Origin: Aldehydirespirator sp965203575
Lineage (GTDB): Bacteria; Actinomycetota; Acidimicrobiia; Acidimicrobiales; Aldehydirespiratoraceae
DNA length: 64,000 bases
Reading direction: 5' to 3'
Assembly (NCBI GenBank): GCA_965203575.1
Contig: OZ241894.1
Span: forward strand, 3,100,001 to 3,164,000
Shown here in pieces: positions 16,608 to 26,199 of this stretch (position 1 is its first letter; each line of letters starts with the position of its first letter). A program made the translations under genes and the position numbers. The notes under the pieces were generated by a model. It was not told the origin of the DNA and did not search any database. It saw nothing but the letters and a program-made list of their open reading frames with translations.

Positions 16608-17348
16608 GTGACCGCCATCGGCGCCGACGGTCGGCGGGCCGACGGTCGCAGGCCCGACGAGCTGCGACCACTGAGGTTCCGGCGCGACTACACCACCATG
16701 GCCGGCGGGTCCGTGCTGGCGGAGTTCGGGGCCACCCGGGTGCTGTGCACCGCGTCGATCGACGACGATGTGCCCCGGTGGATGCGCGAGCGCGGCAGCG
16801 GATGGCTCACCGCCGAGTACTCGATGCTGCCGGGATCGTCGCCGGAGCGGGTGTCGCGCCGGGTGGGCGGCCGCACCAAGGAGATCCAGCGCCTCATCGG
16901 CCGGTCGCTGCGGACGGTCGTCGACCTGGCTGCGCTTCCGCGGCGCCAGGTGATCGTGGACTGCGACGTGCTGCAGGCCGACGGCGGCACCCGCACCGCA
17001 TCGATCTGCGGGGGCTACCTGGCCCTGCACGACGCGGTGACCCGGCTGATACAGGACGGCACCCTGCGGACGTCGCCGATGGTGGGGGAGTGCGCCGCGG
17101 TGAGCGTCGGCCTGATAGACGGCGTGGCGCTGCTGGACCTGCCCTACTCCGAGGACTCCCGCGCCGACGTGGACTTCAATGTGGTCATGACCGGAGAGGG
17201 TGAGCTGGTGGAGGTGCAGGGCACCGCCGAGGGCCGGCCCTTCACGCGGTCCCAGCTCGACGAGCTTCTCGACCTGGCCTCGAAGGGGATCTCGGAGATC
17301 GTGGCCGCGCAGCGGTCGATGCTCGCGGAACCCCCCGAGCCCCGATGA
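16608..17348 (+). CDS. rph: Ribonuclease PH
   Basis: A 246-residue phosphorolytic exonuclease that trims the 3' ends of tRNA precursors. Family segments are clear: LRPLRFRRDYTTMAGGSVL, the arginine-rich SRRVGGRTKEIQRLIGRSLR, VIVDCDVLQADGGTRTASI and LDLPYSEDSRADVDFNVVMT. It starts at GTG 16608, 10 bases after the metallo-hydrolase, and precedes rdgB. This order is conserved in mycobacteria. The length and all phosphate-binding arginines look normal. Confidence 0.96.
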   Translation: MTAIGADGRRADGRRPDELRPLRFRRDYTTMAGGSVLAEFGATRVLCTASIDDDVPRWMRERGSGWLTAEYSMLPGSSPERVSRRVGGRTKEIQRLIGRSLRTVVDLAALPRRQVIVDCDVLQADGGTRTASICGGYLALHDAVTRLIQDGTLRTSPMVGECAAVSVGLIDGVALLDLPYSEDSRADVDFNVVMTGEGELVEVQGTAEGRPFTRSQLDELLDLASKGISEIVAAQRSMLAEPPEPR

Positions 17349-17406
17349 CCGGCACCTCCGCACCGGCGCACGACCACCCCCGTTCAGACGGCAGGTTCCA
17401 GCCCAG

Positions 17407-17988
17407 ATGATCGAGCTGGTCTGCGCCAGCGCCAATCCCGACAAAGTGGCCGAGATGGCCGGGGTGCTGGCGGGACGAGCCGTGCTGCTGCCCCGCCCGG
17501 CCGGCATGGGCGAGGTCGTCGAGGACGCCGACACCCTGGAGGGCAACGCCATCCTCAAGGCCCGGGCCGTGTGCGAGTACTCGGGCGCGGCCGCGCTGGC
17601 CGACGACACCGGCCTCGAGGCTGACGCCCTCGGGGGAGCCCCCGGAGTGTGGTCGGCCCGGTACGCGGGCCCCGACGCCAGCTACGCCGACAACCTGGCC
17701 CGGCTGCTGGCCGAGATGCGCGATCTGCCGCCATCTCAGCGGACCGCCCGGTTCCGCACGGTGGCCGCGGTCTGGTTCCCGGACGGTGCCAGCGTCGTGG
17801 CCGAGGGCGTGGTCGAGGGGGCGATCACCGCCGAGCCCCGAGGCACGGGCGGCTTCGGCTATGACCCGGTGTTCGCCCCGGTCGAGGCCGGCGGCCTCAC
17901 CTTCTCCGAGATGGGCCCGTCCGCCAAGAACGCCATGAGCCACCGCGCCCGGGCGCTGCGAGCCCTGCTGGAGATGCTCCGGAGCTAG
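17407..17988 (+). CDS. rdgB: XTP/dITP diphosphatase RdgB (HAM1)
   Basis: A 193-residue house-cleaning pyrophosphatase that removes deaminated purine nucleotides. Recognisable parts are CASANPDKVAEM near the start, the catalytic ALADDTGLEADALGGAPGVW, SARYAG, GVVEGAITAEPRGTGGFGYD and the end motif MGPSAKNAMSHRARAL. The ATG at 17407 gives the usual length; a longer frame reaching upstream overlaps rph and is not expected to be translated. It is the last gene of the metallo-hydrolase-rph-rdgB cluster and stops 6 bases before the end of the convergent E1-beta gene. Confidence 0.96.
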   Translation: MIELVCASANPDKVAEMAGVLAGRAVLLPRPAGMGEVVEDADTLEGNAILKARAVCEYSGAAALADDTGLEADALGGAPGVWSARYAGPDASYADNLARLLAEMRDLPPSQRTARFRTVAAVWFPDGASVVAEGVVEGAITAEPRGTGGFGYDPVFAPVEAGGLTFSEMGPSAKNAMSHRARALRALLEMLRS

Positions 17989-17994
17989 CCGGCG

Positions 17995-18969
17995 TCAGCC
18001 CAGTGCAGCCTTGATCGTGGCCGCGATGCGGTCGGCGTCGGGCAGGGCCAGATCCTCCAGATTGGGGGCCGAGGCGAGGGGCAGGTGCGGCGTCGTGATC
18101 CGCACGATGGGGCCGTCGAGGTCCCAGAACGCTTCCTCGGAGACGATCGAGCAGATCTCGGCGCCCCAGCCGCACAGGCGCGGGTTCTCCTCCACGGTGA
18201 ACAGCCGGCTGGTCTGGGCCACCGATCGGAGGATCGTGGCAGTGTCCAGCGGGACCAGGCTGCGGAGGTCGATGACGGTCAGGCCGACGCCCTCGGCCGC
18301 GAGACGATCGGCCGCCTCCAGCGCCCGCGGCACCATCAACGCCAGGGCCACCACGGTGGCGTCGGATCCCTCCCTCAGCACACGGGCCGTTCCCAACTCG
18401 TCGACGATCTCGCCCGTGGGGACCTCGCCCTTGGAGGGGTAGAGCGCCTTGTGCTCGAACAGCAGCACGGGGTCGGGATCGCGGACCGAGGCGGCCATCA
18501 GCCCGATCAGGTCCTTCGGCGTGGACGGCGCGACCACCTTTACGCCGGGGACGGCCATCGCCCAGTTCTCGATGCTCTGCGAGTGCTGGGCACCGAAGCG
18601 CAAGCCCGCGCCGTTGCCGGACCGGATCACCAGCGGGCAGCTGACCATGCCATCGGTCATGTAGCGCGACTTCGCGATCTCGTTGGCGACGAAGTCCCAG
18701 CACACCGCGAAGAAGTCCGAGAACATGATCTCGGCGATGGGCCGCAGCCCCGTCATGGCCGCTCCCATGGCGGCGCCGAGGATGGCCTGCTCGGAGATCG
18801 GCGTGTCGACGACCCGGTCAGGTCCGAACTCCTCGAGCAGCCCGGCGGTGGTCTTGAATACGCCCCCGGCCCCGCCCACGTCCTCGCCGAGGAACACGAC
18901 GGACGGGTCCCGGCGCATCTCCTGGGCGATGCCGGCCGCGACCGCCTCCCGGTAGGTCAGTTCCGCCAC
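17995..18969 (-). CDS. 2-oxoacid dehydrogenase E1 component, beta subunit
   Basis: A 324-residue transketolase-like beta subunit. It starts at a GTG (18969) that overlaps the end of the alpha-subunit gene by 13 bases, giving MAELTYREAVAAGIAQEM. Typical features are VVFLGEDVGGAGGVFKTTAG, DTPISEQAILGAAMGAA, the RSGNGAGLRFGAQHSQS loop, and SRLFTVEENPRLCGWGAE near the C-terminus. With the alpha subunit it decarboxylates pyruvate, acetoin or a branched-chain 2-oxoacid using thiamine diphosphate. No E2 or E3 gene lies nearby, so the substrate is unresolved. Confidence 0.9.
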   Translation of the reverse strand: MAELTYREAVAAGIAQEMRRDPSVVFLGEDVGGAGGVFKTTAGLLEEFGPDRVVDTPISEQAILGAAMGAAMTGLRPIAEIMFSDFFAVCWDFVANEIAKSRYMTDGMVSCPLVIRSGNGAGLRFGAQHSQSIENWAMAVPGVKVVAPSTPKDLIGLMAASVRDPDPVLLFEHKALYPSKGEVPTGEIVDELGTARVLREGSDATVVALALMVPRALEAADRLAAEGVGLTVIDLRSLVPLDTATILRSVAQTSRLFTVEENPRLCGWGAEICSIVSEEAFWDLDGPIVRITTPHLPLASAPNLEDLALPDADRIAATIKAALG

Positions 18970-20015
18970 TGTGAGCCCCCATCCGCCCACACGTTCGTCC
19001 AGAGCGCCTCCGCGGGAGGCTCGGGTGCGCTCCTGGCCGCCGCGGTCGCCCGGTCGATCTCGGCCGCGACCTCCTGAATGATCGCCGTGAGGCGGTCCTC
19101 GCCGACACCCAGATCGAGGAGACGCTGGTGGTACATCGGGATGGGATCGTGCTCCAACCACGCTTCGACCTCATCTTCGGGGCGGTACTTGCCCGGATCG
19201 GCGCGGCTGTGGCCACCGTGGCGGTACGTCTTGGCCTCGATGATCGACGGCCCGCCGCCGGTGCGGGCCCGCTCGATGGCGGCTCGGGCCGCGAGGTAGA
19301 CCGCGTCGGCGTCGTTGCCGTCGACGATGGTGGCGTCCAGCCCGTAGGCCGGGGCACGGTCGGCCGCCGGATGCTTCACCGGGGTGACCTCGGCGATCGG
19401 GGTGTACTCCATATAGAGGTTGTTCTCGCACACGAAGATCGTTCCGAGCCGGTAGTTGGCCGCGTAGTTGACAGCCTCGTGGAACGCCCCGATGTTGGTG
19501 GCCCCGTCGCCGAAGAATGCCACCGCCACCTGGTCCGTGCCCCGCAGCTTGGCCGACCATGCCGCGCCGTTGGCGATGCACAGGTGGGCGCCGATGATGG
19601 CGTAGCTGCCCATCATCCCGTGCTCCACCGAGGTCAGGTGCATGGACCCGCCCTTGCCGCCCACCAGTCCAGTCGCCTTGCCCAGCAGCTCGGCGATGAT
19701 CGGCTCCGGCGGGACGCCCCGGGCGACGGTGTGACCGTGGCCGCGGTAGGTGTTGAAGCTGTAGTCGTCGGGCCGCAGCGCCACGCCGAACGCCGCGCTG
19801 GTGGCCTCCATGCCCATGGACTGGTGACTGGTGCCCCGCACCAGCCCCTCCAGGAACAGGGCGTACAGCCGCTTCTCGAGCTGCCGGATCTGATGCTGCT
19901 TGCGGAACATCTCGACCCGGGTCTCGAGATCGATGGGGGCGTCCTTCAGCGACTCGTCGAAAGGTTCGGGCAGGACGATCTGGTGCTCGCCGTACGGCGC
20001 TCCACTCAGCGGCAT
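18957..20015 (-). CDS. 2-oxoacid dehydrogenase E1 component, alpha subunit
   Basis: A 352-residue thiamine diphosphate-binding subunit. The cofactor motif FFGDGATNIGAFHEAVNYA and the metal-binding ENNLYMEY are intact. RGTSHQSMGMEATSAAFG and SFNTYRGHGHTVARG are the usual alpha-subunit blocks, and YRHGGHSRADPGKYR contains the phosphorylation-loop region. It resembles pyruvate or acetoin dehydrogenase E1-alpha. The stop codon lies inside the beta-subunit start, so the two are coupled. The N-terminus (MPLSGAPYGEHQIV) may begin later. Confidence 0.9.
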   Translation of the reverse strand: MPLSGAPYGEHQIVLPEPFDESLKDAPIDLETRVEMFRKQHQIRQLEKRLYALFLEGLVRGTSHQSMGMEATSAAFGVALRPDDYSFNTYRGHGHTVARGVPPEPIIAELLGKATGLVGGKGGSMHLTSVEHGMMGSYAIIGAHLCIANGAAWSAKLRGTDQVAVAFFGDGATNIGAFHEAVNYAANYRLGTIFVCENNLYMEYTPIAEVTPVKHPAADRAPAYGLDATIVDGNDADAVYLAARAAIERARTGGGPSIIEAKTYRHGGHSRADPGKYRPEDEVEAWLEHDPIPMYHQRLLDLGVGEDRLTAIIQEVAAEIDRATAAARSAPEPPAEALWTNVWADGGSQWRN

Positions 20016-20079
20016 TCGACTCAGGCTAGAGCGTCATCCAGATCGGACAGAATCGGGCCGTCACCGGGAAACAGAGGGC

Positions 20080-20814
20080 CTACTGGTAGAAGGCACCCCC
20101 GTTGACCACGATGTTCTGCCCGGTCACGAAGTCGGAGCCGCGGCCCGCGAGGTACAGGATCGTTCCGACCATGTCCTCGGGGACCTGGGTGCGCTTGATG
20201 GGGCGCCCGGCCACCACGAACTCGTCGCTGGCAGCGTCGGAGGGACGCAGCAGCGGATTGGGGATCAGATCGGGGGTCACCGTGTTGACCGTTATCCCGT
20301 CGGGGCCGAGCTCCTCGGCCAAACAGCGTGTCAATCCGATGAGGGCGGTCTTGCTCACCACGTAGTGGGGGAAGCCGACCGTGCCCTTGAAACAGGTGGT
20401 GGAGGAGATGTTGATGATCTTCCCCGACCCCTGCTTCTTCATGTAGGGGTAGACCGCGCAGCACGTGAGCCAGGCGCCCCGCACGTTGACCTCGAAGGCC
20501 CGGTCCCACTCCTGTGGCGACACCTGGTGGAACGGGCTGCGGGTGATCTGGGAGTAGTACGCGGCGTTGTTGATCAGCACGTCGATGGTGCCGAACGCGC
20601 CGGCTGCGGCCGCGGCCAGAGCCTCGGTGTCGGCCGCGGAGCTGATGTCGGCCCGGCAACCGATGGCCCGGCCGCCACCGGCCTCGATCTCGTCGACGGC
20701 CTCGGTGGTGTCGAGCACGTCGGCCACGACGATGTCGAACCCTTCGCCGGCCAGCGCCGCGCAGTACACCCGGCCCAGACCTCTAGCTCCTCCGGTCACG
20801 ATGGCTGTAGGCAT
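20080..20814 (-). CDS. Short-chain dehydrogenase/reductase
   Basis: A 244-residue NAD(P)-dependent oxidoreductase. The nucleotide-binding TGGARGLGRVY is near the N-terminus, NNAAYY follows, and the catalytic group is S in NISSTTCF with Y-x3-K in PHYVVSK. C-terminal ITVNTVTPDLIPNP and GQNIVVNGGAFYQ are family hallmarks. The ATG at 20814 has GGGAG upstream; a longer frame adds 20 residues without a good site. It is close to the E1 genes on the same strand (64-base gap) and may share a transcript. The substrate is unknown. Confidence 0.9.
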   Translation of the reverse strand: MPTAIVTGGARGLGRVYCAALAGEGFDIVVADVLDTTEAVDEIEAGGGRAIGCRADISSAADTEALAAAAAGAFGTIDVLINNAAYYSQITRSPFHQVSPQEWDRAFEVNVRGAWLTCCAVYPYMKKQGSGKIINISSTTCFKGTVGFPHYVVSKTALIGLTRCLAEELGPDGITVNTVTPDLIPNPLLRPSDAASDEFVVAGRPIKRTQVPEDMVGTILYLAGRGSDFVTGQNIVVNGGAFYQ

Positions 20815-20877
20815 GAGGACATCTCCCGGGGTCCACCCGCACGGAAACCTAACGCGAGCGGATTGACTGGCCAATCG

Positions 20878-22266
20878 ATGCTGGTTTCACTGACCTCGAC
20901 GACGCCTGTGGCGACCGATCTGGGATACCTGCTGCACAAGCACCCTGATCGGGTGCGCTGCGTCGATGTCGGGTTCGGGCGCGCCCATGTCTTCTACCCG
21001 GAGGCAACCGAGCAGCGCTGCACGGCGACGACCTATGTCGAAGTCGATCCCGTCGGCTCGGCACGGCACCGCAAGCAACGCCGGGCCCGAGGCCTCGAGC
21101 CCTACTTGAGCGATCGGCCGTGGGTGGCGTCCTCGATACTGAGCGTCGCGCTGGGCCGGCTGTATCGCACGGCATTGAACGGCAGGTGCGAGGACCGCCC
21201 TGATCTGGTTGCGCAGCCTCTCGATCTCGAGATCGACCTGCCGGTCGTTCCGCTGAGGGGCGGGCCGGCGATTCTGCGACGGCTGTTCGATCCTCTGGGC
21301 TACGACGTGGAGTGCGCTCCCATCGCGCTCGATCCCCGGTTCCCGGCTTGGGGAGACAGCCGTTGCGCATCGGCTCGACTGGCCGGCCGGCACACCGTGC
21401 GTTCCGCGTTGGAGCACCTCTACGTGCTGCTCCCGGTGCTCGACGACGCCAAGCACTACTGGATCGGTTCCGACGAGGTGGACAAGCTGCTGCGGCGGGG
21501 CGGCGACTGGCTCGGGTCCCATCCCGAGTCCGAGTTGATCACCCGCCGGTACCTGCGCTTCGGCCAGTTCACCCGGGAGGCTCTGGCGCGCCTGGCCGAC
21601 GCCGGCGAGGACACCGACCTCCTCGACACCCAGCGCGACGCGGCGGAGCGAGCGGCCGAACTGCCGGCCCGCTTGGGCGAGCAGCGCCTCGACGCGGTGA
21701 TCGAGGCGGTGCGGAACGTCGGGGCGGGAAGGGTCGTCGACCTCGGATGCGGCGAAGGACGCCTGCTGGAACGGCTGATTGCTGAGCCCGCAGTGACCGG
21801 CGTGGTCGGCGTAGACGTCTCGATAGGGGCGCTGGAGCGAGCTGAGCGGCGCCTCAAGCTCGACACGATTTCCGAGCGTCGCCGGGAGCGGATCCAACTG
21901 TTGCAGGGCGCGCTGACCTACACCGACTCCCGGCTGCGAGGCTTCGACGTCGCGACGGTCATCGAGGTCGTCGAGCACCTCGACCCCGAGCGACTCGACG
22001 CGTTCGCCGAAGTCGTATTCGGTCACATCGGCGCGGGGTCAGTGGTGCTGACGACTCCGAATCGGGAGCACAACCCGAAGTTCGAACACCTCGACGCCAG
22101 GGGCTTGCGCCACGACGATCATCGCTTCGAATGGACTCGTAGCGAGTTCGAAGCCTGGGCCCGCGGCGTCGCCGAGCGCTTCGGCTACGGCGTCGAGATC
22201 AGCGCCGTCGGCCCCGTCGACCCGGTGCTGGGGCCGCCGACACAGATGGCGGTGTTCCGCCGATGA
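20878..22266 (+). CDS. hen1: Bacterial Hen1: 3'-terminal RNA ribose 2'-O-methyltransferase
   Basis: A 462-residue two-domain protein. The N-terminal half begins MLVSLTSTTPVATDLGYLLH, typical of bacterial Hen1. The C-terminal methyltransferase has VVDLGCGEGRLL (from residue 286), the metal-binding EVVEH, and DDHRFEWTRSEFEAWA. Hen1 marks the broken RNA end with a 2'-O-methyl group, so that the repaired RNA resists the same ribotoxin. It overlaps pnkp by the ATGA arrangement, so the two are co-translated. A much longer upstream frame exists but covers the SDR and E1 genes on the other strand and is rejected. Confidence 0.93.
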   Translation: MLVSLTSTTPVATDLGYLLHKHPDRVRCVDVGFGRAHVFYPEATEQRCTATTYVEVDPVGSARHRKQRRARGLEPYLSDRPWVASSILSVALGRLYRTALNGRCEDRPDLVAQPLDLEIDLPVVPLRGGPAILRRLFDPLGYDVECAPIALDPRFPAWGDSRCASARLAGRHTVRSALEHLYVLLPVLDDAKHYWIGSDEVDKLLRRGGDWLGSHPESELITRRYLRFGQFTREALARLADAGEDTDLLDTQRDAAERAAELPARLGEQRLDAVIEAVRNVGAGRVVDLGCGEGRLLERLIAEPAVTGVVGVDVSIGALERAERRLKLDTISERRRERIQLLQGALTYTDSRLRGFDVATVIEVVEHLDPERLDAFAEVVFGHIGAGSVVLTTPNREHNPKFEHLDARGLRHDDHRFEWTRSEFEAWARGVAERFGYGVEISAVGPVDPVLGPPTQMAVFRR

Positions 22267-24806
22267 GACGCCGGCTCACCCGCATCGAGGTTCCCGAGGT
22301 CGGGCTGGTGGTGCTCTGTGGCGCATCCGGCTCGGGCAAGTCGACGTTCGCCGGCCGGCACTTCGCTCCCACTGAAGTCGTGTCGAGTGACCAATGCCGA
22401 GCCCTCATCAGCGACGACGCGACCGACCAGTCCGTCACCGCGGCCGCCTTCGAGCTGCTTCACTCCATCGTGGACAAGCGCCTCGAACTCGGCCGCCTCA
22501 CCGTGGTCGACGCCACCAACACGAGGCCCGAGGACCGCAAGGCCATCATCGAACTCGCACGCCGATGGGACGTGCTCGCGACCGCCGTCGTGTTCGACGT
22601 CTCCCTGGACGTGTGCCTCGACCACAACGAGCAGCGCCGGGATCGCCGCACGCCCCCGCGGGCCATCAGGCGCCAGCATGACACGCTGCGCCGCGGCGCA
22701 AAGCGGCTGCGCAAGGAGCGCTTCACGAGGGTCTACACGCTCGGTTCGACCGAGGAACTCGACTCGGTCGAGGTGCTCCGCACCAGGATCTGGAGCGACC
22801 GCCGGGACGACACCGGCCCGTTCGACATCATCGGCGACGTCCACGGCTGCCATGACGAGCTGCTGAGTCTGCTCGATCGGTTGGGCTACGAGACCGGTGC
22901 CGACCCGATCACACATCCAAAGGGCCGCCGGGCGGTCTTTCTCGGCGATCTGGTCGACCGCGGCCCCGGTGTCGCCGAGGTGCTCGACGTCGCCATGTCC
23001 ATGGTGGCTGCGGGCAGCGCGCTGTGCATCGCCGGCAACCATGAGGTCAAGCTGCGCCGGGCCCTCGCGGGACGCAACGTCAAGGTCACGCACGGGCTGG
23101 CCGAGTCGCTCGAACAGCTCCAACGGCGCCCAGGTGAGTTCGGCGAACGAGTGGCCGAGTTCATCGACAGCCTCATCAGCCACTACGTGCTCGACGGCGG
23201 TCGCCTGGTGGTCGCCCACGCCGGGCTTCCCGAGCGGTACCACGGGCGCTCGTCGGGCCGCGTGAGAGACCTTGCGCTGTACGGCGACACCGACGGCGAG
23301 ACCGACGAGTTCGGGTTGCCGGTGCGGTACCAGTGGGCCGAGGACTACCGCGGGGAGGCTGCGGTGGTGTACGGCCACACGCCGGTGCCGGTGGCGGGCT
23401 GGGTCAACAACACGATCTGCGTCGACACCGGGGCGGTCTTCGGAGGCGAGCTGACGGCACTGCGCTGGCCGGAGCGCGAGGTGGTCTCGGTGCCCGCGGT
23501 CGCCGTGCACTACGAGCCGGTCCGGCCCGCCGGATCGGCAGAGGACTCGCCGCCGCGGTCGTCGCAGCTGCTCGACGTGGGCGATGTGCTGGGCAAGCAC
23601 TATGTGGAGACGACCCTGGCGGGCCGGGTGCTGATCGAAGCCGAGCGGTCCAGCGCCGCCCTCGAGGTCATGAGCCGCTTCGCGGCCGATCCACGATGGC
23701 TCGTCCATCTGCCGCCGACCATGGCACCGGCGGCGGCCTCGGGTCGCGATGGCTATCTGGAGCATCCCGACGAGGCGTTCGCATACTTCCGCAGAGCCGG
23801 TGTCGACGAGGTGGTGGCCCAGGAGAAGCACATGGGCTCGCGGGCGGTGCTCGTCGTCGCCCGCAGCGCCGACACGGCCCGTGCACGCTTCGGTATCGCC
23901 AATGCCGGAGCCGGGGTCATCGTCACCCGCACGGGCAGACCCTTCTTCGCCGAGCCAGAGCTGACCGGCGCCCTGCTCGACCGCGTCCGCGCCGCGGCCG
24001 CTGCGACAGGCCTGTGGGACCGGCTCGACACCGACTGGCTCATCCTCGATGCGGAGGTCCTGCCGTGGTCGGCCAAGGCCGCCGCTCTGATCCAGCAACT
24101 CTATGCAGCGACCGGCGCGGCCGGCACCGCCGCGCTCGACGCCGCGCGCAGCCTGATGGCCGAGGCCTCGCAACGGGGCGTCGACGTGGAGGCCCTGGCA
24201 GCACGCACCGCCGAGCGAGCCGGGCATGTCGCGGCCTACATCGAGGCCTACCGGCAGTACTGCTGGGATGTCGACGGCGCGGACGGCATCGAGATCGCTC
24301 CGTTCCAGATCCTCGCCGCGGAGGGGGAGGTGCTGGCTCGCCGACCTCACCGCTGGCATCTCGAAGAGACAGACGCGCTCGTCGACCACGAGCCTGCGAC
24401 GCTTCGGCGCACCGACCGCCGGTTCGTCGACCTGCGAGACGACGCATCGCTGCAGCAGGCAACCGACTGGTGGCTCTCGCTGACCGGCGGCGGGGCGGAG
24501 GGCATGGTCGTCAAGCCGGCCGAACCGATCGTGAGCGCCGGGAGCGGGATCGTCCTGCCCGGCGTCAAGTGCCGCGGCCGGGAGTACCTGCGCATCATCT
24601 ACGGGCCGGAGTATCTCGAATCGGCGAATCTCGAACGGCTACGGGAGCGGTCGATCGGCCGGAAGTCGTCACTGGCCCGGCGCGAGTTCGCGCTCGGGAT
24701 CGAGGCCCTCGACCGGTTCGTGGCCAACGAGCACCTCTCCCGGGTGCACCAGTGCGTCTTCGGCGTGCTCGCACTAGAGAGCGAGCCGGTCGACCCCAGG
24801 CTCTAA
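22263..24806 (+). CDS. pnkp: Polynucleotide kinase-phosphatase-ligase Pnkp
   Basis: An 847-residue trifunctional RNA repair enzyme. Residues 1-170 hold a kinase with P-loop GASGSGKS (20-27). Residues about 185-480 hold a calcineurin-like phosphatase (GDVHG at 191-195, FLGDLVDRGP, AGNHE and YGHTPVP). The C-terminal part is an adenylyltransferase-ligase with the lysine motif EKHMGSR (K522) and GMVVKP. It heals 5'-OH and 3'-phosphate or cyclic phosphate ends, then seals them after Hen1 methylation. The order hen1-pnkp with a 4-base overlap matches known bacterial RNA repair operons. Confidence 0.95.
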   Translation: MRRRLTRIEVPEVGLVVLCGASGSGKSTFAGRHFAPTEVVSSDQCRALISDDATDQSVTAAAFELLHSIVDKRLELGRLTVVDATNTRPEDRKAIIELARRWDVLATAVVFDVSLDVCLDHNEQRRDRRTPPRAIRRQHDTLRRGAKRLRKERFTRVYTLGSTEELDSVEVLRTRIWSDRRDDTGPFDIIGDVHGCHDELLSLLDRLGYETGADPITHPKGRRAVFLGDLVDRGPGVAEVLDVAMSMVAAGSALCIAGNHEVKLRRALAGRNVKVTHGLAESLEQLQRRPGEFGERVAEFIDSLISHYVLDGGRLVVAHAGLPERYHGRSSGRVRDLALYGDTDGETDEFGLPVRYQWAEDYRGEAAVVYGHTPVPVAGWVNNTICVDTGAVFGGELTALRWPEREVVSVPAVAVHYEPVRPAGSAEDSPPRSSQLLDVGDVLGKHYVETTLAGRVLIEAERSSAALEVMSRFAADPRWLVHLPPTMAPAAASGRDGYLEHPDEAFAYFRRAGVDEVVAQEKHMGSRAVLVVARSADTARARFGIANAGAGVIVTRTGRPFFAEPELTGALLDRVRAAAAATGLWDRLDTDWLILDAEVLPWSAKAAALIQQLYAATGAAGTAALDAARSLMAEASQRGVDVEALAARTAERAGHVAAYIEAYRQYCWDVDGADGIEIAPFQILAAEGEVLARRPHRWHLEETDALVDHEPATLRRTDRRFVDLRDDASLQQATDWWLSLTGGGAEGMVVKPAEPIVSAGSGIVLPGVKCRGREYLRIIYGPEYLESANLERLRERSIGRKSSLARREFALGIEALDRFVANEHLSRVHQCVFGVLALESEPVDPRL

Positions 24807-25115
24807 CCGTGGCCTCTCTCGCCGCAGTCAGGTACCCCTGTCGGTGGGCCAATCCATACCTCAGGAACCGTTGGGATACCAAGGCGCTTTCCTGCCCAAT
24901 TTCGATGTTCCCCCGTTCATGGGGGTAGTGATTCCCCGTTCGTCGGCTCGCTTTGAAGCCATCCCACGCCAGACTTACACGGATGGCGCCGATGCTGTGT
25001 CTGCTCTGCGGGCTACGGGCCGTTGGCAACACGACGCGAGCGAGCGAACCGGCAGTGACTGCCATGCTGTCGGGTTGACGGCCGATGACAGTATGAGACC
25101 GGTGGCAGGAGTCAG
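24807..25115. other. Intergenic region before the CBASS operon
   Basis: About 309 bases between pnkp and capV. GCAGGAG at about 25104-25110 is the likely ribosome-binding site for capV. No coding frame, tRNA or clear terminator was seen. It probably contains the CBASS promoter, but no confident -10/-35 pair can be called. Confidence 0.45.
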
Positions 25116-26153
25116 GTGTTGAGCAGCGTAGAGCAGTCCACGGTGCCGGAGCCGCGCTCCGCCCAGGCGCTCGCCGCCAGGCGTAGGCCGCTCGATTGGC
25201 CAGAGGACCGAGAGTTCCGGATCCTCTCGATCGACGGTGGCGGGATTCGCGGAATCTTCCCCGCAGCCGTGTTGGCCGAACTGGAGCGCCGCTATCTCGA
25301 TGGCGACTCCGTTGCGGGCTACTTCGATCTCATCACCGGGACTTCCACCGGCGGCATCATCGCTATTGGTCTGGGAGCTGGGATCCCAGCCACGAGGATA
25401 TTGCAGTTCTATGTGGAGGATGGACAGGCCATCTTTCCCCCCAAGGGGCGTCTTGCCAGGCTATGGCGGGCACGCAGGCTCGTCATCCACATGCATGACA
25501 GCCAGAACCTCAGGGTTCACCTGCAGCAGCAACTCGGTTCGCTGACGTTGCGCGACTCGTCATCAAGGTTGTGCATCCCGTCCTGTGATGGCACCCATGG
25601 CGACATCTGGGTCTACAAGACCCCTCATCACCCCGACTACCAGATGGATGGATCGCAAGGAATGGTGGAGGTCGCGCTCGCCACATCTGCTGCGCCCACC
25701 TACTTCAGGCCGCTGGAAAATGGAGGCTACCGCCTCCTCGACGGCGGTCTTTGGGCGAACAACCCCATCATGGTCGGAGTGGTGGAGGCGCTCACCGCGC
25801 TTGGCGCATCGGCTGGGCGTATCCGGGTGCTTAGTCTCGGGTGTGGTTCAGAGCCGTACAGGGTGGGGCGGTGGAAGATGACCGCTGACGGTGTCCTCGG
25901 GTGGCGCGACATTGCCGCCGGGGCGATGCGCTATCAGTCCTTGGGCGCGCTGGGGCAAGCACGACTGCTTCTCGGCGCGGATCGCGTCGACCGCATCGAG
26001 CCGCCCGCATCCGGTCAGCCGATTCCTCTAGACGACTGGGAACGGGCAAACGCGGAGTTGCCCGACGCTGCCGCAGCGGTGGTCAAGGAGCACGGCGAGA
26101 AGGTGCTATCGTCGTACTTGGATCACTTGGCTGCTCCGTATTCTCCCGTTTGA
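25116..26153 (+). CDS. capV: CapV-type patatin-like phospholipase (CBASS effector)
   Basis: A 345-residue patatin-family lipase. It shows the oxyanion loop GGGIRG (41-46), the nucleophile elbow GTSTG (S77) and the dyad aspartate in LLDGG (D209). In CBASS, CapV is switched on by a cyclic nucleotide from the neighbouring CD-NTase and degrades the inner membrane, killing the infected cell. It starts at GTG 25116, preceded by GCAGGAG. It is followed after 46 bases by the cyclase gene, so one operon is likely. No transmembrane segment is seen, consistent with a soluble effector. Confidence 0.92.
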   Translation: MLSSVEQSTVPEPRSAQALAARRRPLDWPEDREFRILSIDGGGIRGIFPAAVLAELERRYLDGDSVAGYFDLITGTSTGGIIAIGLGAGIPATRILQFYVEDGQAIFPPKGRLARLWRARRLVIHMHDSQNLRVHLQQQLGSLTLRDSSSRLCIPSCDGTHGDIWVYKTPHHPDYQMDGSQGMVEVALATSAAPTYFRPLENGGYRLLDGGLWANNPIMVGVVEALTALGASAGRIRVLSLGCGSEPYRVGRWKMTADGVLGWRDIAAGAMRYQSLGALGQARLLLGADRVDRIEPPASGQPIPLDDWERANAELPDAAAAVVKEHGEKVLSSYLDHLAAPYSPV

Positions 26154-26199
26154 TAGTGGCGGCAGCCAGACGCGGATAGGGGCAGAGGCCGATAGGCGG

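Noticed and set aside
19900..22266. A 788-residue rightward frame covering hen1
   Set aside because: The first 326 codons lie antisense to the SDR and E1-alpha genes and show no domain; Hen1 homology begins at the ATG at 20878.
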